Position numbers and translations under genes: made by a program. The notes beneath the pieces are model-generated. The model saw only the letters and a list, made by a program, of their open reading frames with translations, was not told where the DNA came from and searched no databases. From Agarophyton chilense (lineage: Eukaryota; Rhodophyta; Florideophyceae; Gracilariales; Gracilariaceae), in NCBI GenBank assembly GCA_030374765.1, contig JARGXX010000108.1, positions 1 through 64,000 of the forward strand: 64,000 nucleotides of DNA, read 5' to 3'. This document shows, one piece after another, positions 1 to 11,021 of this stretch. How positions within the stretch are numbered: position 1 is the stretch's first letter; each line of letters begins with the position of its first letter.

Positions 1-655
1 CAAAGGTCGGGCTCACACACAAAGTCAAACAACCAACAAATCCAGTGCGCCACGGCCCCCGTCCACAAATGCACCCGCAAAGTTCAACCAGATCTTTCGA
101 CCGTCCTGTTATCCGCCCTAAAAGGGACCAGTGGGGAACCCGCTTGACAGTACACCTGCTTTGGTTTCAAGCCGCCAGGCTAACGTCCCCGAGTACAAGG
201 AATCACCCAAAGTACCTCGGATCAACCGCTCGTCGCACAGGCAAATGATGCAGACCAAACACACAACACACACGAATGCTGAGCCAAGAACTCCAGGCAC
301 AGACTTCAACAACACGGTCCTCAACCTCTCAGATCAGAACCCGCAAACACGACGCAGGGATCCACAAAACAACGAAAGAGAGGGAGACCAAACGAAACGG
401 ATAGCGATCGACAAAACACGGGCAACAACGAGCACCCAACCACAATCACGATAAAAACGTCCAACCACTACCACCACAACGCCCTCAGGGAGGAACACAA
501 GACCGAAAGAAAAAACCAACACCAACCCACTATACGGTCACACACCCGACGAAACGGCTACTACGGCGGAAACGAAGAGAATTGAACAGCGAAACGGGTG
601 AACGGCGGTGCGGGAGAGCGGCGAGAGACGAACTAGATGGCAGAGGTCAGCGGGG
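1..655 (-). other. Copia-A 5' leader fragment of an element running off the left edge
   Basis: This matches the Copia-A leader at 5943-6598 and 38746-39401 but carries about ten single-base insertions or deletions, so reading frames here are meaningless. It is internal sequence of another minus-strand Copia-A copy whose gag-pol would lie before position 1. No gene is supported. Confidence 0.9.
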
Positions 656-669
656 CTGGGCCCATAACC
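656..669 (-). promoter_or_regulatory. PBS, half-tRNA initiator Met
   Basis: The minus strand reads GGTTATGGGCCCAG directly after the LTR end. It is complementary to the anticodon arm of eukaryotic initiator tRNA-Met. It primes minus-strand cDNA for the element that lies to the left. Confidence 0.85.
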
Positions 670-1354
670 TGATGAAAGGGAAATGCTGAAGGAAAGGTTG
701 AGGGATGAATGGAAAGTTCGCCAGCTCTGGCTTGGATTTACTTGGAGGCGCTCAAACTTTCACTTATATACTACTTCAAAACGTCAGCTGTCTAGACTCC
801 AACCCAAAGTAAACCCTAGACTACAAAGCAGGGACACTCAATACTACCAATCATATTCAAGCATGACATTAACCCTAGTCAATGTTCATTGCAGCGCACA
901 ACAAGGCAATATACAGTGCACAGCCCATAATTACACTGACGTGTGCACAAATTCAATATGCCAGCACACACTACTTGCAATCCGCCTCCATACACATTCA
1001 CGTTCCAGCACAGTACACCAAGTCTCCTGTAATACACATGTCACGTCTCTTCTCCAAGTACATTCGTTACACCTTGTGAGATGTGTTCATAGTACACCAG
1101 CTGGACATATTGAACAGCGTGCACAGTAGTACAAGTAGACCACGTACACACGTGTACCACAGACAAACCCAATAGTGCCATACCACTTGTACACACCACA
1201 TTGCATGTGCACATTTGCAGTAGCCAATCACAGCCCGAGTTCACGTTCAGATCCGACTGACACGCATATGCGCGTTTCCAGGGGCACCCTCCAAAACAGC
1301 CCATGCTCCCCTGCACTTTTGTTTTTCAGTGACAGCACAGGGTCAACAGCCACA
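670..1354 (-). repeat. Copia-A LTR shared by two tandem elements
   Basis: This is a 685-bp LTR in minus orientation with several small indels. On its high-coordinate side lies the polypurine tract and stop codon of the element at 1355-6612, so it is that element's 3' LTR. On its low-coordinate side lies the PBS and leader of the next element, so it is also that element's 5' LTR. Confidence 0.9.
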
Positions 1355-1374
1355 CTCCCCCTCTGTCACTGACT

Positions 1375-4300
1375 TCAAAGGTCTAGGTGTCGGAACGCCA
1401 CTGTCTTCAACGGAACCTCTCGTGCTTCACACAGGCAAAGTGGTTTGTTGAGCATATCGGGCAGTCATACAATCGTTAGGGCAGTAGAACAACACAATCG
1501 ACTTGTCACGTAGAGCTTCTCGAGTAAAGTGAAAACGAATGTCGATATGCTTGGTACGCTTGTTGACAACGCCATTTTCGGGCAAGGTCAATGCACCCTT
1601 GGTTGTCAACATATACAGGCGTTGGTTCAACAAGCAACTTTACCGTGAATCGTCCACTTCTACTCCAATGACTATGCCGATGCCATTCCCACAAACGCCT
1701 AAGCCAGATGGCCTCTTTGGAACCACTGCTCAGACTCACATACTTCAGCTTCAGCACTAGACAGTGCAACCACTTCTTGCTGACGTGAACACCATGACAC
1801 AGGACCTCCAGCCATCATGAACAAGTACCCACTGGTAGACTTGCGGTTTGCAACATCGCCTGCCCAGTCAGAGTCCACGTAGCCTTGAAGTGCCAAATCG
1901 GTGTTTAAGCCGTAGGTGAGACCAAATGTACAAGTACCGTTGAGATAGCGAAGCACACGTTTGACTGCCTTCCAGTGAATCTCTCCAGGTTTCTCAACAT
2001 ACTTGGCAAGTTTGGACACCGCGTATGAGATATCTGGACGAGTTCCTACAGACAAGTACATGAGACAGCCAATTGCCTGACGGTACGGCACCTCCCTGAG
2101 TACATCCTGAATCGCAGACAGGTCCATGCCAACTTCCATTGGAGTGTCAACTGGTTTGGACTGGTGCATGCCAAAACGTTCCAAGACCTTTTGTGTGTAC
2201 GCAGACTGAGTCAGATTTAACTCTCGCTTAACTCTGTCACGGTGGATCTCGAATCCGAGTACCATGCGAGCTTGATAGAGGTCTTTCATGTGGAACCGAG
2301 ACGACAGCTCTGCCTTTACACGATCCATTGTCTTCATGCTCGGACTTGCAATAAGCAAGTCATCAACGTATAGAGCAATCAAAACAACAAATCCCAGTGT
2401 CTTTCCGCTGTACACACACTCATCTGGGTCATTTGGCGTCAACTGCATCTCCTCAACAAGGAACGAGTATATCTTTGCATGCCACTGTCTGGGTGCCTGT
2501 CGTAGCCCATAGATGGCTTTCTTCAAACGACACACCAGATCCTCGTTACCTTGCTGCACAAAACCTGTTGGCTGCTCCATGTACACTGTCTCCTCAAGGT
2601 CACCGTTCAGAAAAGCTGTTTTCACATCCATCTGGTGCAAATGAAAGTCTCGTACAGCAGTCACTGACAGAATCATCCTGATCGAGGTAAACTTAACAAC
2701 AGGTGCATATGTTTCAGAAAAGTCAACACCCTCGATCTGCAGGAATCCTCTAGCAACCATACGAGCCTTGTACCTGATAGTTGGTTCACCAGATGGTGCT
2801 GCTTCATACTTCTGCACATACACCCACTTGGACGAAATCACGTTGCTGTCTGCTGGCCTTGGCACTAAGTCCCATGTGTCATGCTCAATTAGTGACTGGT
2901 ACTCACTCTTCATTGCCTTCTTCCATGCTTCGGAATCAGGACGTGACACAGCATCATCATATGACGACGGGGTGTCATCACTGGCAGTGAGTAGAGCAGT
3001 TGCACGCCACCATGAGCTCGGCTTCCTACGTTCACGCGTGGACCTACGAACAGGTTGTGTCTCATGCACTACAGGCTCAACTGATGTATCAGCTGCGGAA
3101 TCATCAACAGAGCTGTCAGAAGCATCATCAGAGTCAGGCAAAGGCGCAGAAGGGTCATCATCGCTGGGTCCACCAGATGTGTCAGATGTAAAGGTATCAT
3201 GTGGACTAGACATATTACTAAAGTCAATGTCTGCGTAGTCCTCTTCCTCATAGCCAAACTGGTTGTCTGAGCCCGAAAACTCATCAAACCGTACATCTCT
3301 TGACACAATCACCTTTTTCTTTTCAGAGTCCCACAACTTGTATCCGTGAGACCCTGGGGTGTACCCAATAAAGATAGCTTCCACACCACGCTCCTCTAGC
3401 TTCTTCAGCTTATGATCCACAACCTTGTACCAGCATCGGCTCCCAAACACACGCAGGTTGCTCACATCAGGCTTCTGACCATGCCACAGTTCATATGGTG
3501 TCACACTACTTGGAAGAGCTTTGCAAGTCACACGGTTGCGCACATACACTGCAACATTCAGTGCCTCAGCCCAAAAGTGCTTTGGCAATTTCTTGTGACA
3601 TAACATCGATCTGACCAAGTCCATGAGTGTGCGGTTGAACCGTTCGGCAAGTCCATTCTGCTGAGGATTGTAAGGCACAGTTCGCTGATGCTCAATACCG
3701 TGACGTTCAAGTTCTTTGGTAAAACGATGTGACAGATATTCACCACCGTTGTCAGTGCGCAATGCTTTGAGCACACTCTCACGTGCGGTGATGGTTTTCA
3801 CTTGTCTGCCAGTTTGGTTTTGAACAAACTTGAGCCACCTTAGGAACATCTGGAACACCTCATCCTTAGTTTTGAGCATGTAGAAGAAGCAGAAACGACT
3901 GTGATCATCGATGAATGTGACGAAGTAGTGCGAGCCTCCCAAGGATTTCACACTTACTGGACCTGACACATCGGAGTGAACAAGTTCCAGTACGTGTTTT
4001 GCTCGTTCCCCCCCTTGCTTGGGAGTCGGAGCACGGGTTGCTTTTCCTACTACACATGAGCCACACACATCTGAATCCTGCGCAACGTCTACATTGAGCC
4101 CTGACACAACCTTACTTCGAGCCATATGCTTGATACCATCCACATTCACATGAGCCATTCGAGCATGCCATAGTGACAAGTCCGACACAAGTGCGCTGTT
4201 TACATCTGTACACTGGTGTGCAGCAGTGCAAAGGTAGTATAGGCCTTTGACGCGGCGCCCCAAGGCAACCACTTTTGACCCCTTGTATACACATACCTTC

Positions 4301-5409
4301 TCTTTTTCAAACGCTACTTTGCACCCCAGATCACAAATCGCCGATACAGAAAGCAAATGGTACCTTAAATTCGGTACATGAACAACTTGCTTCAGCTGGC
4401 ACTTTCGTTTGGACCCTTCCACAATCAGATCAAGCTCCACACTACCGTGACCAACAGACTCTAGTTTGGAATCATTACCGATGCTAACGCCAGAAGACAC
4501 CTTACTATCATATGTTTGGAACATGGATTCGTCAAAAGTCATGTGGGCAGTAGCACCAGAGTCAACAATCCAGTCACTGTTCGTGGCTTTATCAGAGCCA
4601 GTAGCAATGAGACATACAAAGTCAGAGTCGTTGCCACCCGTACCTTGCTCATCGCTGAGCTCAGTATTGACAGTTGGGTGAGCAGCACCGACCTGATTCC
4701 TGTTAGCCCCATCACGTTGCTTCTTGAAACAGTTCCTCTGGATATGACCCTTCTTATGACAATAATGACACTCGATGTTCTTCCATCGCGACTGCCTGCC
4801 AACCAAAGCTGCCTCACTTCCACCAGGCTCCTCCTTGGCACGATCGTTCATTCGCTGCTCTTCTTGCAGCAGACGACTCTTCACAAACTCTAGAGTGCGT
4901 TGACGATCGCCAATCGTGGTATCAATTGCGACGATGAGGTGCTCGAATCTTTCCGGAAGTCCGCATAGGATGGCCATAGCGATGTCCTCCTCCTCAACAA
5001 CAACGTCCATACACTTCAGGTCTGATGCCAGATGACGTACACGGTTGATGAACTGTAGCATTTTCTCATCATCACGCATCTTGGCAGAGTAGAAGGACCG
5101 TCGGGCGTTGATTTTGTTGAGCAGAGTCTTGCGTTGGAACACATCGCAAATGGCTTTCCACATATCGGCATCGTTGTCGGCGTCCCGCACATGATCGAAA
5201 TGCTCATCACTGAGTGTGAGACCAATAATAGCTCTGGCCTTGGCATCTTTCTTTTTCCAAGTCGAAAGCTCATCTTCGTCAGTGGGTCTAACAGAGTCGA
5301 GGTGGCCGTCGAGGTCCTTGAGTGCAAGCAGCAGCTCAATCTTCTGCTTCCATACGTGGAAGTTATCCTCAACCAGCTTTTCGATTTTCACCCCACTGAA
5401 CGAATCCAT
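1375..5409 (-). pseudogene. Copia-A gag-pol polyprotein, frameshifted near its 3' end
   Basis: This is a Ty1/copia polyprotein in the order Gag with CCHC knuckle, aspartic protease (DSG), integrase, reverse transcriptase (YVDD) and RNase H. The ATG at 5409 is chosen because the same position starts every copy and begins the Gag domain (MDSFSG...). The frame is open from 5409 to about 1770, then at least eight 1-2-base insertions relative to 40123-40527 break the RNase H tail, giving a false stop at 1699. The normal end would be the TGA at 1375-1377. All breaks lie in the first 1.8 kb, along with many indels in non-coding sequence, so poor consensus at a contig end is as likely as real decay. 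Confidence 0.88.
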
Positions 5410-6598
5410 GTTGTGCAAAGTGTCACAAGAGGCCGAGAGAGATGACTTGACAGCAACAGACGAGTGAACAACAACAACAGACAACAACAACAAAGTAAAA
5501 ACAACAAACAACAAATAATTCTTCAAGATTGAACAGACAATAGTCTGCGGGCGCACTGGCAGGGCTTCCTATACCCGCGTCCCTAAAGGTCGGACCCCTG
5601 GCCCCCAGAGCTCTTCTGGGTAGATAACGGTTTTCTGCAGTCTACCTCCTCCCACGCCAAAAGGAGAACGCGCGTTGCTAGTTACGAGGCTTCCAGAGAA
5701 TGGTTAATGACCGAAGATATGCCTTCACCAAGTTGACCCTCTCTGGCCTCTTTCAAGAACTAGCACGACCTCAAAACCGAAGCTACTTCAACACCAAGAT
5801 ACGCTTCTAACGAGCAATCAATGAAGATCGCACGCGGCCTGATCCTGGAAAGGAGGTCAGCCTTCGAAACGTCGCCTCCCCGCGTACTGCGGATCAAAAG
5901 CTCCTTATGGATGCTGTTCACAACAGTCCAAGTGCCCAACCACAAAGGTCGGGCTCACACACAAAGTCAAACAACCAACAAAATCCAGTGCGCCACGGCA
6001 CCCCGTCCACAAATGCACCCGCAAAGTTCAACCAGATCTTTCGACCGTCACTGTTATCCGCCCTAAAAGGACCAGTGGGGAACCCGCTTGACAGTACACC
6101 TGCTTTGGTTCAAGCCGCCAGGCTAACGTCCCCGAGTACAAGGAATCACCCAAAGTACCTCGGATCAACCGCTCGTCGCACAGGCAATGATGCAGACCAA
6201 ACACACAAACACACACGAATGCTGAACCAAGAACTCCAGGCACAGACTTCAACAAACACGGTCCTCAACCTCTCAGATCAGAACCCGCAAACACGACGCA
6301 GGGATCCACAAAACAACGAAAGAGAGGGAGACCAAACGAAACGGATAGCGATCGACAAACACGGGCAACAACGAGCACCCAACCACAATCACGATAAAAA
6401 CGTCCAACCACTACCACCACAACGCCCTCAGGGAGGAACACAAGACCGAAAGAAAAAACCAACACCGACCCACGATACGGTCACACACCCGACGAAACGG
6501 CTACTACGGCGGAAACGAAGAGAATTGAACAGCGAAACGGGTGAACGGCGGTGCGGGAGAGCGGCGAGAGACGAACTAGATGGCAGAGGTCAGCGGGG
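5410..6598 (-). other. Copia-A 5' leader with conserved module at 5547-5767
   Basis: A 1189-nt untranslated leader between PBS and ATG. A TTG-rich (CAA on +) tract lies just upstream of the ATG. The block 5547-5767 is the module shared with the Copia-B leader. I see no ATG-initiated sense gene in it. Confidence 0.75.
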
Positions 6599-6612
6599 CT
6601 GGGCCCATAACC
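6599..6612 (-). promoter_or_regulatory. PBS of element A1
   Basis: GGTTATGGGCCCAG on the minus strand, directly after the 5' LTR end. It matches the anticodon arm of initiator tRNA-Met. Confidence 0.9.
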
Positions 6613-7299
6613 TGATGGAAAGGGAAATGCTGAAGGAAAGGTTGAGGGATGAATGGAAAGTTCGCCAGCTCTGGCTTGGATTTACTTGGAGGCGCTCAAA
6701 CTTTCACTTATATACTACTTCAAAACGTCAGCTGTCTAGACTCCAACTCAAAGTAAACCCTAGACTACAAAGCAGGGACACTCAATACTACCAATCATAT
6801 TCAAGCATGACATTAACCCTAGTCAATGTTCATTGCAGCGCACAACAAGGCAATTTACAGTGCACAGCCCATAATTACACTGACGTGTGCACAAATTCAA
6901 TATGCCAGCACACACTACTTGCAATCCGCCTCCATACACATTCACGTTCCAGCACAGTACACCAAGTCTCCTGTAATACACATGTCACGTCTCTTCTCCA
7001 AGTACATTCGTTACACCTTGTGAGATGTGTTCATAGTACACCAGCTGGACATGTTGAACAGCGTGCACAGTAGTACAAGTAGACCACATACACACGTGTA
7101 CCACAGACAAACCCAATAGTGCCATACCACTTGTACACACCACATTGCATGTGCACATTTGCAGTAGCCAATCACAGCCCGAGTTCGCGTTGAGATCCGA
7201 CTGACACGCATATGCGCTTTTCCAGGGGCACCCTCCAAAACAGCCCATGCTCCCCTGCACTTTTGTTTTTCAGTGACAGCACAGGGTCAACAGCCAACA
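6613..7299 (-). repeat. Copia-A 5' LTR of A1
   Basis: A 687-bp LTR starting TGTTGGCTGTTGACC at 7299 and ending TCA at 6613. It contains the palindrome CGCATATGCG, an inverted CCAAT box (ATTGG), an ACACGTGT palindrome and a TATATAAG box about 100 bp before its 3' end, so R-U5 would be about 70 nt. It should drive transcription of A1 leftwards. Confidence 0.92.
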
Positions 7300-7304
7300 T
7301 TGTC
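7300..7304. repeat. Target-site duplication TTGTC (partner GACAA at 33782-33786)
   Basis: The first five Gypsy-C bases after the Copia-A LTR are TTGTC. The reverse complement, GACAA, flanks a Copia-A 3' LTR at 33782-33786. The gag reading frames on the two sides join sensibly across this 5-bp repeat, so it marks one insertion whose ends are now far apart. Confidence 0.85.
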
Positions 7305-8104
7305 GCCCGTTACAGGGAACAAGAGCCGAAAGTGACCTTCCTTGAACTCGTACAGTTTGCCCGCGCAGAGGGAGATGCACTACGCGCACGCAATCCGGGA
7401 ACCCGGTCGAAGGCCGCTAAGGCATTGCTGCTTGAGTCGGATTCTTCTTCACTGTTATTTGCGACGGATGGCATCCCCAACAGGGTTATGACAATATGAA
7501 TGTCATCCATCACGATGGTCTATCTATTCCGACAACGGAATTACCGTCTACGACGGATGGCTCGGTTGAGTCAACCGCAAGGGACACGGAGAACGGGCAG
7601 GTCTTCTATCTAAATGACCGCCGCACTCCGGCCCCCCGTATGCCGTACTCGAACGGAATGACACGAAGTCAGCGCCCTGGATGGGTTGGAAACCGGGAAC
7701 CTGGAAGATACACCGATGCTCGGAATGCCGTACCGCGAAACGCGGGAGTGACATTGGTGTGCCACTTGTGCTACAAGCGCGGGCACACCTCCCCGCAATG
7801 CCTTTTATCGCTACGCGATATGGCGCGAGTGGTGGATAATTACGAAGCCCTCTCCCCGCAGGAGAAGGGCTCCGTGCCACTCACGTCATATCTCCGCGCG
7901 AAGACGGACTTCCCCAACGCATTGGCTCACACTCCAAATTCTCGGTACAAACCGGCTCAGCCGGCACGCGCGGCCCCTGCGCCAAACCACGCTGGGGGAC
8001 CTCAACCCGCTCCTGCGGTAGCTACCGTGCAACGGAATCATGCACTCGTTGCCGAGGAAGTCGGGCCTTCGCCCGACCAGGACCTTGTACAGGGAAAAGA
8101 ATAG
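7300..8104 (+). pseudogene. Gypsy-C gag, C-terminal half
   Basis: The nucleocapsid part of a Ty3/gypsy Gag, which would package the element RNA. It opens inside the capsid region (VARYREQEPKVTF...), cut from its N-terminal half by the Copia-A insertion. Near 7470-7490 the sensible frame changes by one base, so the first segment stops at 7499 and the second continues from about 7478. A CCHC zinc knuckle (CHLCYKRGH...) lies at 7760-7801. The C-terminal tail is rich in Pro and Ala, and the frame ends at TAG 8102-8104. The missing N-terminal half is at 33782-34510 on the other strand. Confidence 0.85.
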
Positions 8105-8151
8105 AGGGAGTCTCCCCTTCGGGAGAGGCGTCCTCAGAGTTGAGGCTGACG
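8092..8151 (+). promoter_or_regulatory. Candidate -1 ribosomal frameshift signal between gag and pol
   Basis: The heptamer GGGAAAA at 8092-8098 reads G GGA AAA in the gag frame, one codon before the gag stop. Twelve bases downstream is a hairpin (TCTCCC, loop CTTC, GGGAGA, 8111-8126). A second follows (CCTCA, loop GAGT, TGAGG, 8132-8145), extendable by CGT/ACG. Slipping back one base enters exactly the open pol frame that carries the protease. Confidence 0.65.
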
Positions 8152-11021
8152 ACGCCCGAGGCGCCGATGCCTCGCTCCCCGGTGAAAATCCTGACAAGGA
8201 AGGACACCGCAGACGCGGACTCTAAACACCTCGGTGTTTTGCGTCGACCGTGGATACGGATTAGAAATAACCGGATCCCGGATACAGTCTTGGTAGTTGC
8301 CAAGCGTAACTACAAGGTTTACGCTGACCTGGGTCTGCACACGCAGTTTATGGTGAGACATCTCACTGTCCTGGATACAGGTGCTGGGCCGAACTTTATT
8401 GTAAAATCAGTTTCACCCCCGCCATTGCGGTCACTCATCCGTTCTGAAATGGTACCCGACGTGTCGGACGCCAATAACAACCCGTTGAAAACGGCTGGTG
8501 TGATCGACCTGGTCGTCAGGCTAGGGCGGATGGTGGTTAAACTAACTTTTATTGTGTGCCGCTCGCTGGCCGCGCCAGTTATACTGGGATGTGACTACTG
8601 CGACAGGTTTGTCGACGCCATCCGCCCACGCCTTAAGCAGGTGGAACTTGAGGACGGATCGACCGTCCCCATTGTTCGTCAATTGCTGAAGCAGGCATCG
8701 AGAAAACACGTTCCTCTACCTGCTGCGCAGAAACCAACACCGGCGAACCGGGATTTTACGAAGCTACGCGTTGCCTCGTCAGTAACCATACCCCCGGAGA
8801 GCCAGGTTATGGTTTCAGTCAATTTCCGTCAACACGGTCTTCGGGTTGTTCAGCCCTTGCCCTCGTTGTACGAGAAATTTCAGTTAACCGTTGCGAACGG
8901 AATCGTTCAAGTCACGCCGAATACCCCTTTCAGGGTCTTGGTTGCAATCTGGGGAAGGCTCCCCAGACTCTGGCAAAGAACCAAGTCATTGGGTCTGTGA
9001 CGCCGCACCCGCTCGCGATGCTCCCTACAAAGGTGACGGCTGCCGAAGTACTCGGAATAACTTCCTCTACCGAGGATGGTCTCCCGGTATCCGGTGCAGA
9101 AACCTCCGGGGAGGCACAGCAGTTGGCGCTCGATAAAACCGTCAAGACGAATGCATTTCCGACCTCGTCGGTTCCCACACCTGACGCCAGGGCACAGCCT
9201 ACGAGCTACGATAAGATAGACCCGATTAAGGCCCTCGAGGACCTGGACCTGAGTCATGTACCGGTCTCACACCGGGACCGCTTACGCGGAATGCTACGCG
9301 AGGTTACCACCATGTGGGACGGCTCACTGGGTGAGATCAATACAACCGAACATCGGATAGAATTGCTACCGGACGCACGTCCGGTTGCACAACCCCCTTA
9401 CAGGGCGGGACCGAAAGCTCGGGAGGAGGAAGAATTTCAGGTGGACAAGATGCTCCGTGCTAGAGTAATCGAGCCCGCCCAATCTCCTTGGGCTTCACCG
9501 GTGGTGCTGGCCCTCAAGGCTGACGGCACGTGGCGGTTTTGCGTTGACTACCGCCGCCTCAATGCCGTCACCGTGAGGGACACCTACCCGATCCCGCGCA
9601 TGGACGAGTGTATAGACTCGCTCGGGGACGCTACCGTGTTTACGGCTCTGGATGCTAACTGGGGCTACTGGCAAGTCCCAATCCGGGAAGAGGACCGAGA
9701 CAAAACCGCGTTTGTTTGACACTCGGGTTCCTACCGCTTCAAGCGGATGCCGTTTGGTTTAACCAATGCACCGGCCACCTTTCAAAGGGCAATAGACATA
9801 CTGATGTCGCGTTTCAAGTGGCGCACGTGCTTTGTCTACTTGGACGACATCATTGTCTTTTCCAGAAACCTGGACGATCACCTGACCCACGTGCGGGACG
9901 TGATGACCGTAGTGCGAGACGCAGGAATAACCCTGAAGTTGAGGAAGTGCGAGTTCTTCACCGACACGGTGAAGTATCTCGGGCACGTCATCCGTCCAGG
10001 ACGGTTATTGATCGAACAAGTTCGTATCAAGTCCCTCTGCGAGGCGAAGGAGCCCCGTACTCAAACGGAGCTCCGATCCTTTTTAGGTCTGGTCAACGTC
10101 TATCGACGGTTTATACCGAGTTTCTCGGATATCGCCGCTCCGCTAAACGCGCTACTGCGGAAGGGCCAGCCACCGAAGCTTGCGCCATTTACCACCGATC
10201 AGTCGGAATCTTTTCGCTCCTTGATTAAGGCAGTTACGACAGCTCCCATCCTATCCTTACCCAAACCTGGGCTTCCCTACTCCATCGACACCGACGCCAG
10301 CGACCACCAGGTGGGCTGCGCACTGTTCCAAACCACCCCCGAGGGGGAAGGCAAACCAATTGGCTATTGGTCCCGCACGCTGAACGTCCACGAGCGCAAC
10401 TACTCGGTCTCCGAGAAGGAGTGCCTCGCAGTGGTCTGGGCGCTATCCACTCTGCGCCCATACCTCATGGGCGTTCATTTCACCGTGTACACGGACCATG
10501 CCTCGTTGAGGTGGCTGCTGAACATCGCAGATCCTTCTGGCCGCTTAATGCGGTGGCGCCTCCGCTTGGCGGAATTCAACTTCGAGGTCGTCTACAAAAA
10601 GGGTGTCCAGAACACCCAAGCAGACGCCCTCTCTCGATTACCTACGACAGGTGAAGCACTTGCCGACCCGGAGGTCGACGAGATCCCGTGCTTTACCTTG
10701 GAAGGAGAAACACCAACGGAGTCGGATTGGCCCGAAACCGGGGAAGACACCATGGAAATGGATGAGCTACTCGCAGCGCGCAAGAATGAAACACCCGTAC
10801 CCGGGACCTTTGTACCCATCTCCACCGAGGAGATGATCCGAGAACAGTTCGGCGACCCGTTCTGCACGCGCATAAGGGCCCGCCTAAACGGTGGAGAGGA
10901 CCTCCCGTTCGAGGTAAACGACGTCGGTTACCTCGTCCGGACGGTGGACCACCGATCCCAGATCGTGGTACCCCACACCCTGCAAACCAGGGTGCTCCAC
11001 CTCTCACACTACCAGACCCTC
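8095..11021 (+). pseudogene. Gypsy-C pol: protease, reverse transcriptase, RNase H, truncated integrase
   Basis: Ty3/gypsy Pol. The protease motif DTGAG starts at 8374. The reverse transcriptase has its first catalytic Asp at 9651 (ALDANWGYW) and YLDD at 9837-9848. RNase H has the DTDAS motif at 10287-10301. The domain order RT-RH-IN is that of gypsy, not copia. Lesions: a one-base frameshift near 8940, after the protease, and an in-frame TGA at 9717-9719 between KTAFV and HSGSY in the RT. Integrase stops within its H-H-C-C zinc finger (HLSHYQTL) where a Copia-A LTR was inserted at 11022. The element cannot be autonomous. Confidence 0.9.

Larger units (their letters stand above)
670..7299 (-). 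mobile_element. Copia-A retrotransposon A1, minus strand, nearly complete
   Basis: An LTR-internal-LTR unit: 5' LTR 6613-7299, PBS 6599-6612, leader 5410-6598, gag-pol 5409 down to 1375, polypurine tract just above 1354 and 3' LTR 670-1354. The 5' side abuts TTGTC of Gypsy-C gag (7300-7304). The matching GACAA flank is not at 669 but at 33782, beside another Copia-A LTR. The two LTRs differ by a handful of substitutions plus indels in the lower one. Confidence 0.9.
7300..11021 (+). mobile_element. Gypsy-C (Ty3/gypsy) fragment, left copy
   Basis: A Ty3/gypsy fragment running from the second half of gag through protease, reverse transcriptase and RNase H to the start of integrase. It is bounded on the left by a Copia-A 5' LTR inserted in gag and on the right by a Copia-A 3' LTR inserted in the integrase zinc finger at 11022. 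No Gypsy-C LTR is visible in the window. Confidence 0.92.

Noticed and set aside
2768-3238. Many 60-160-codon frames opposite Copia-A pol
   Set aside because: Antisense shadows of the polyprotein, repeated with every copy; no independent motif.
1699-5556. Reading the Copia-A frame as a 1285-residue protein starting at 5556 and ending at 1699
   Set aside because: The start is a GTG upstream of the conserved ATG at 5409, and the end comes from indels near the window edge. The true homologous end is at 1375.
7465-7500. Programmed frameshift within Gypsy-C gag
   Set aside because: The frame change lies inside gag before the zinc knuckle, with no slippery heptamer or stem; a simple indel is more likely.
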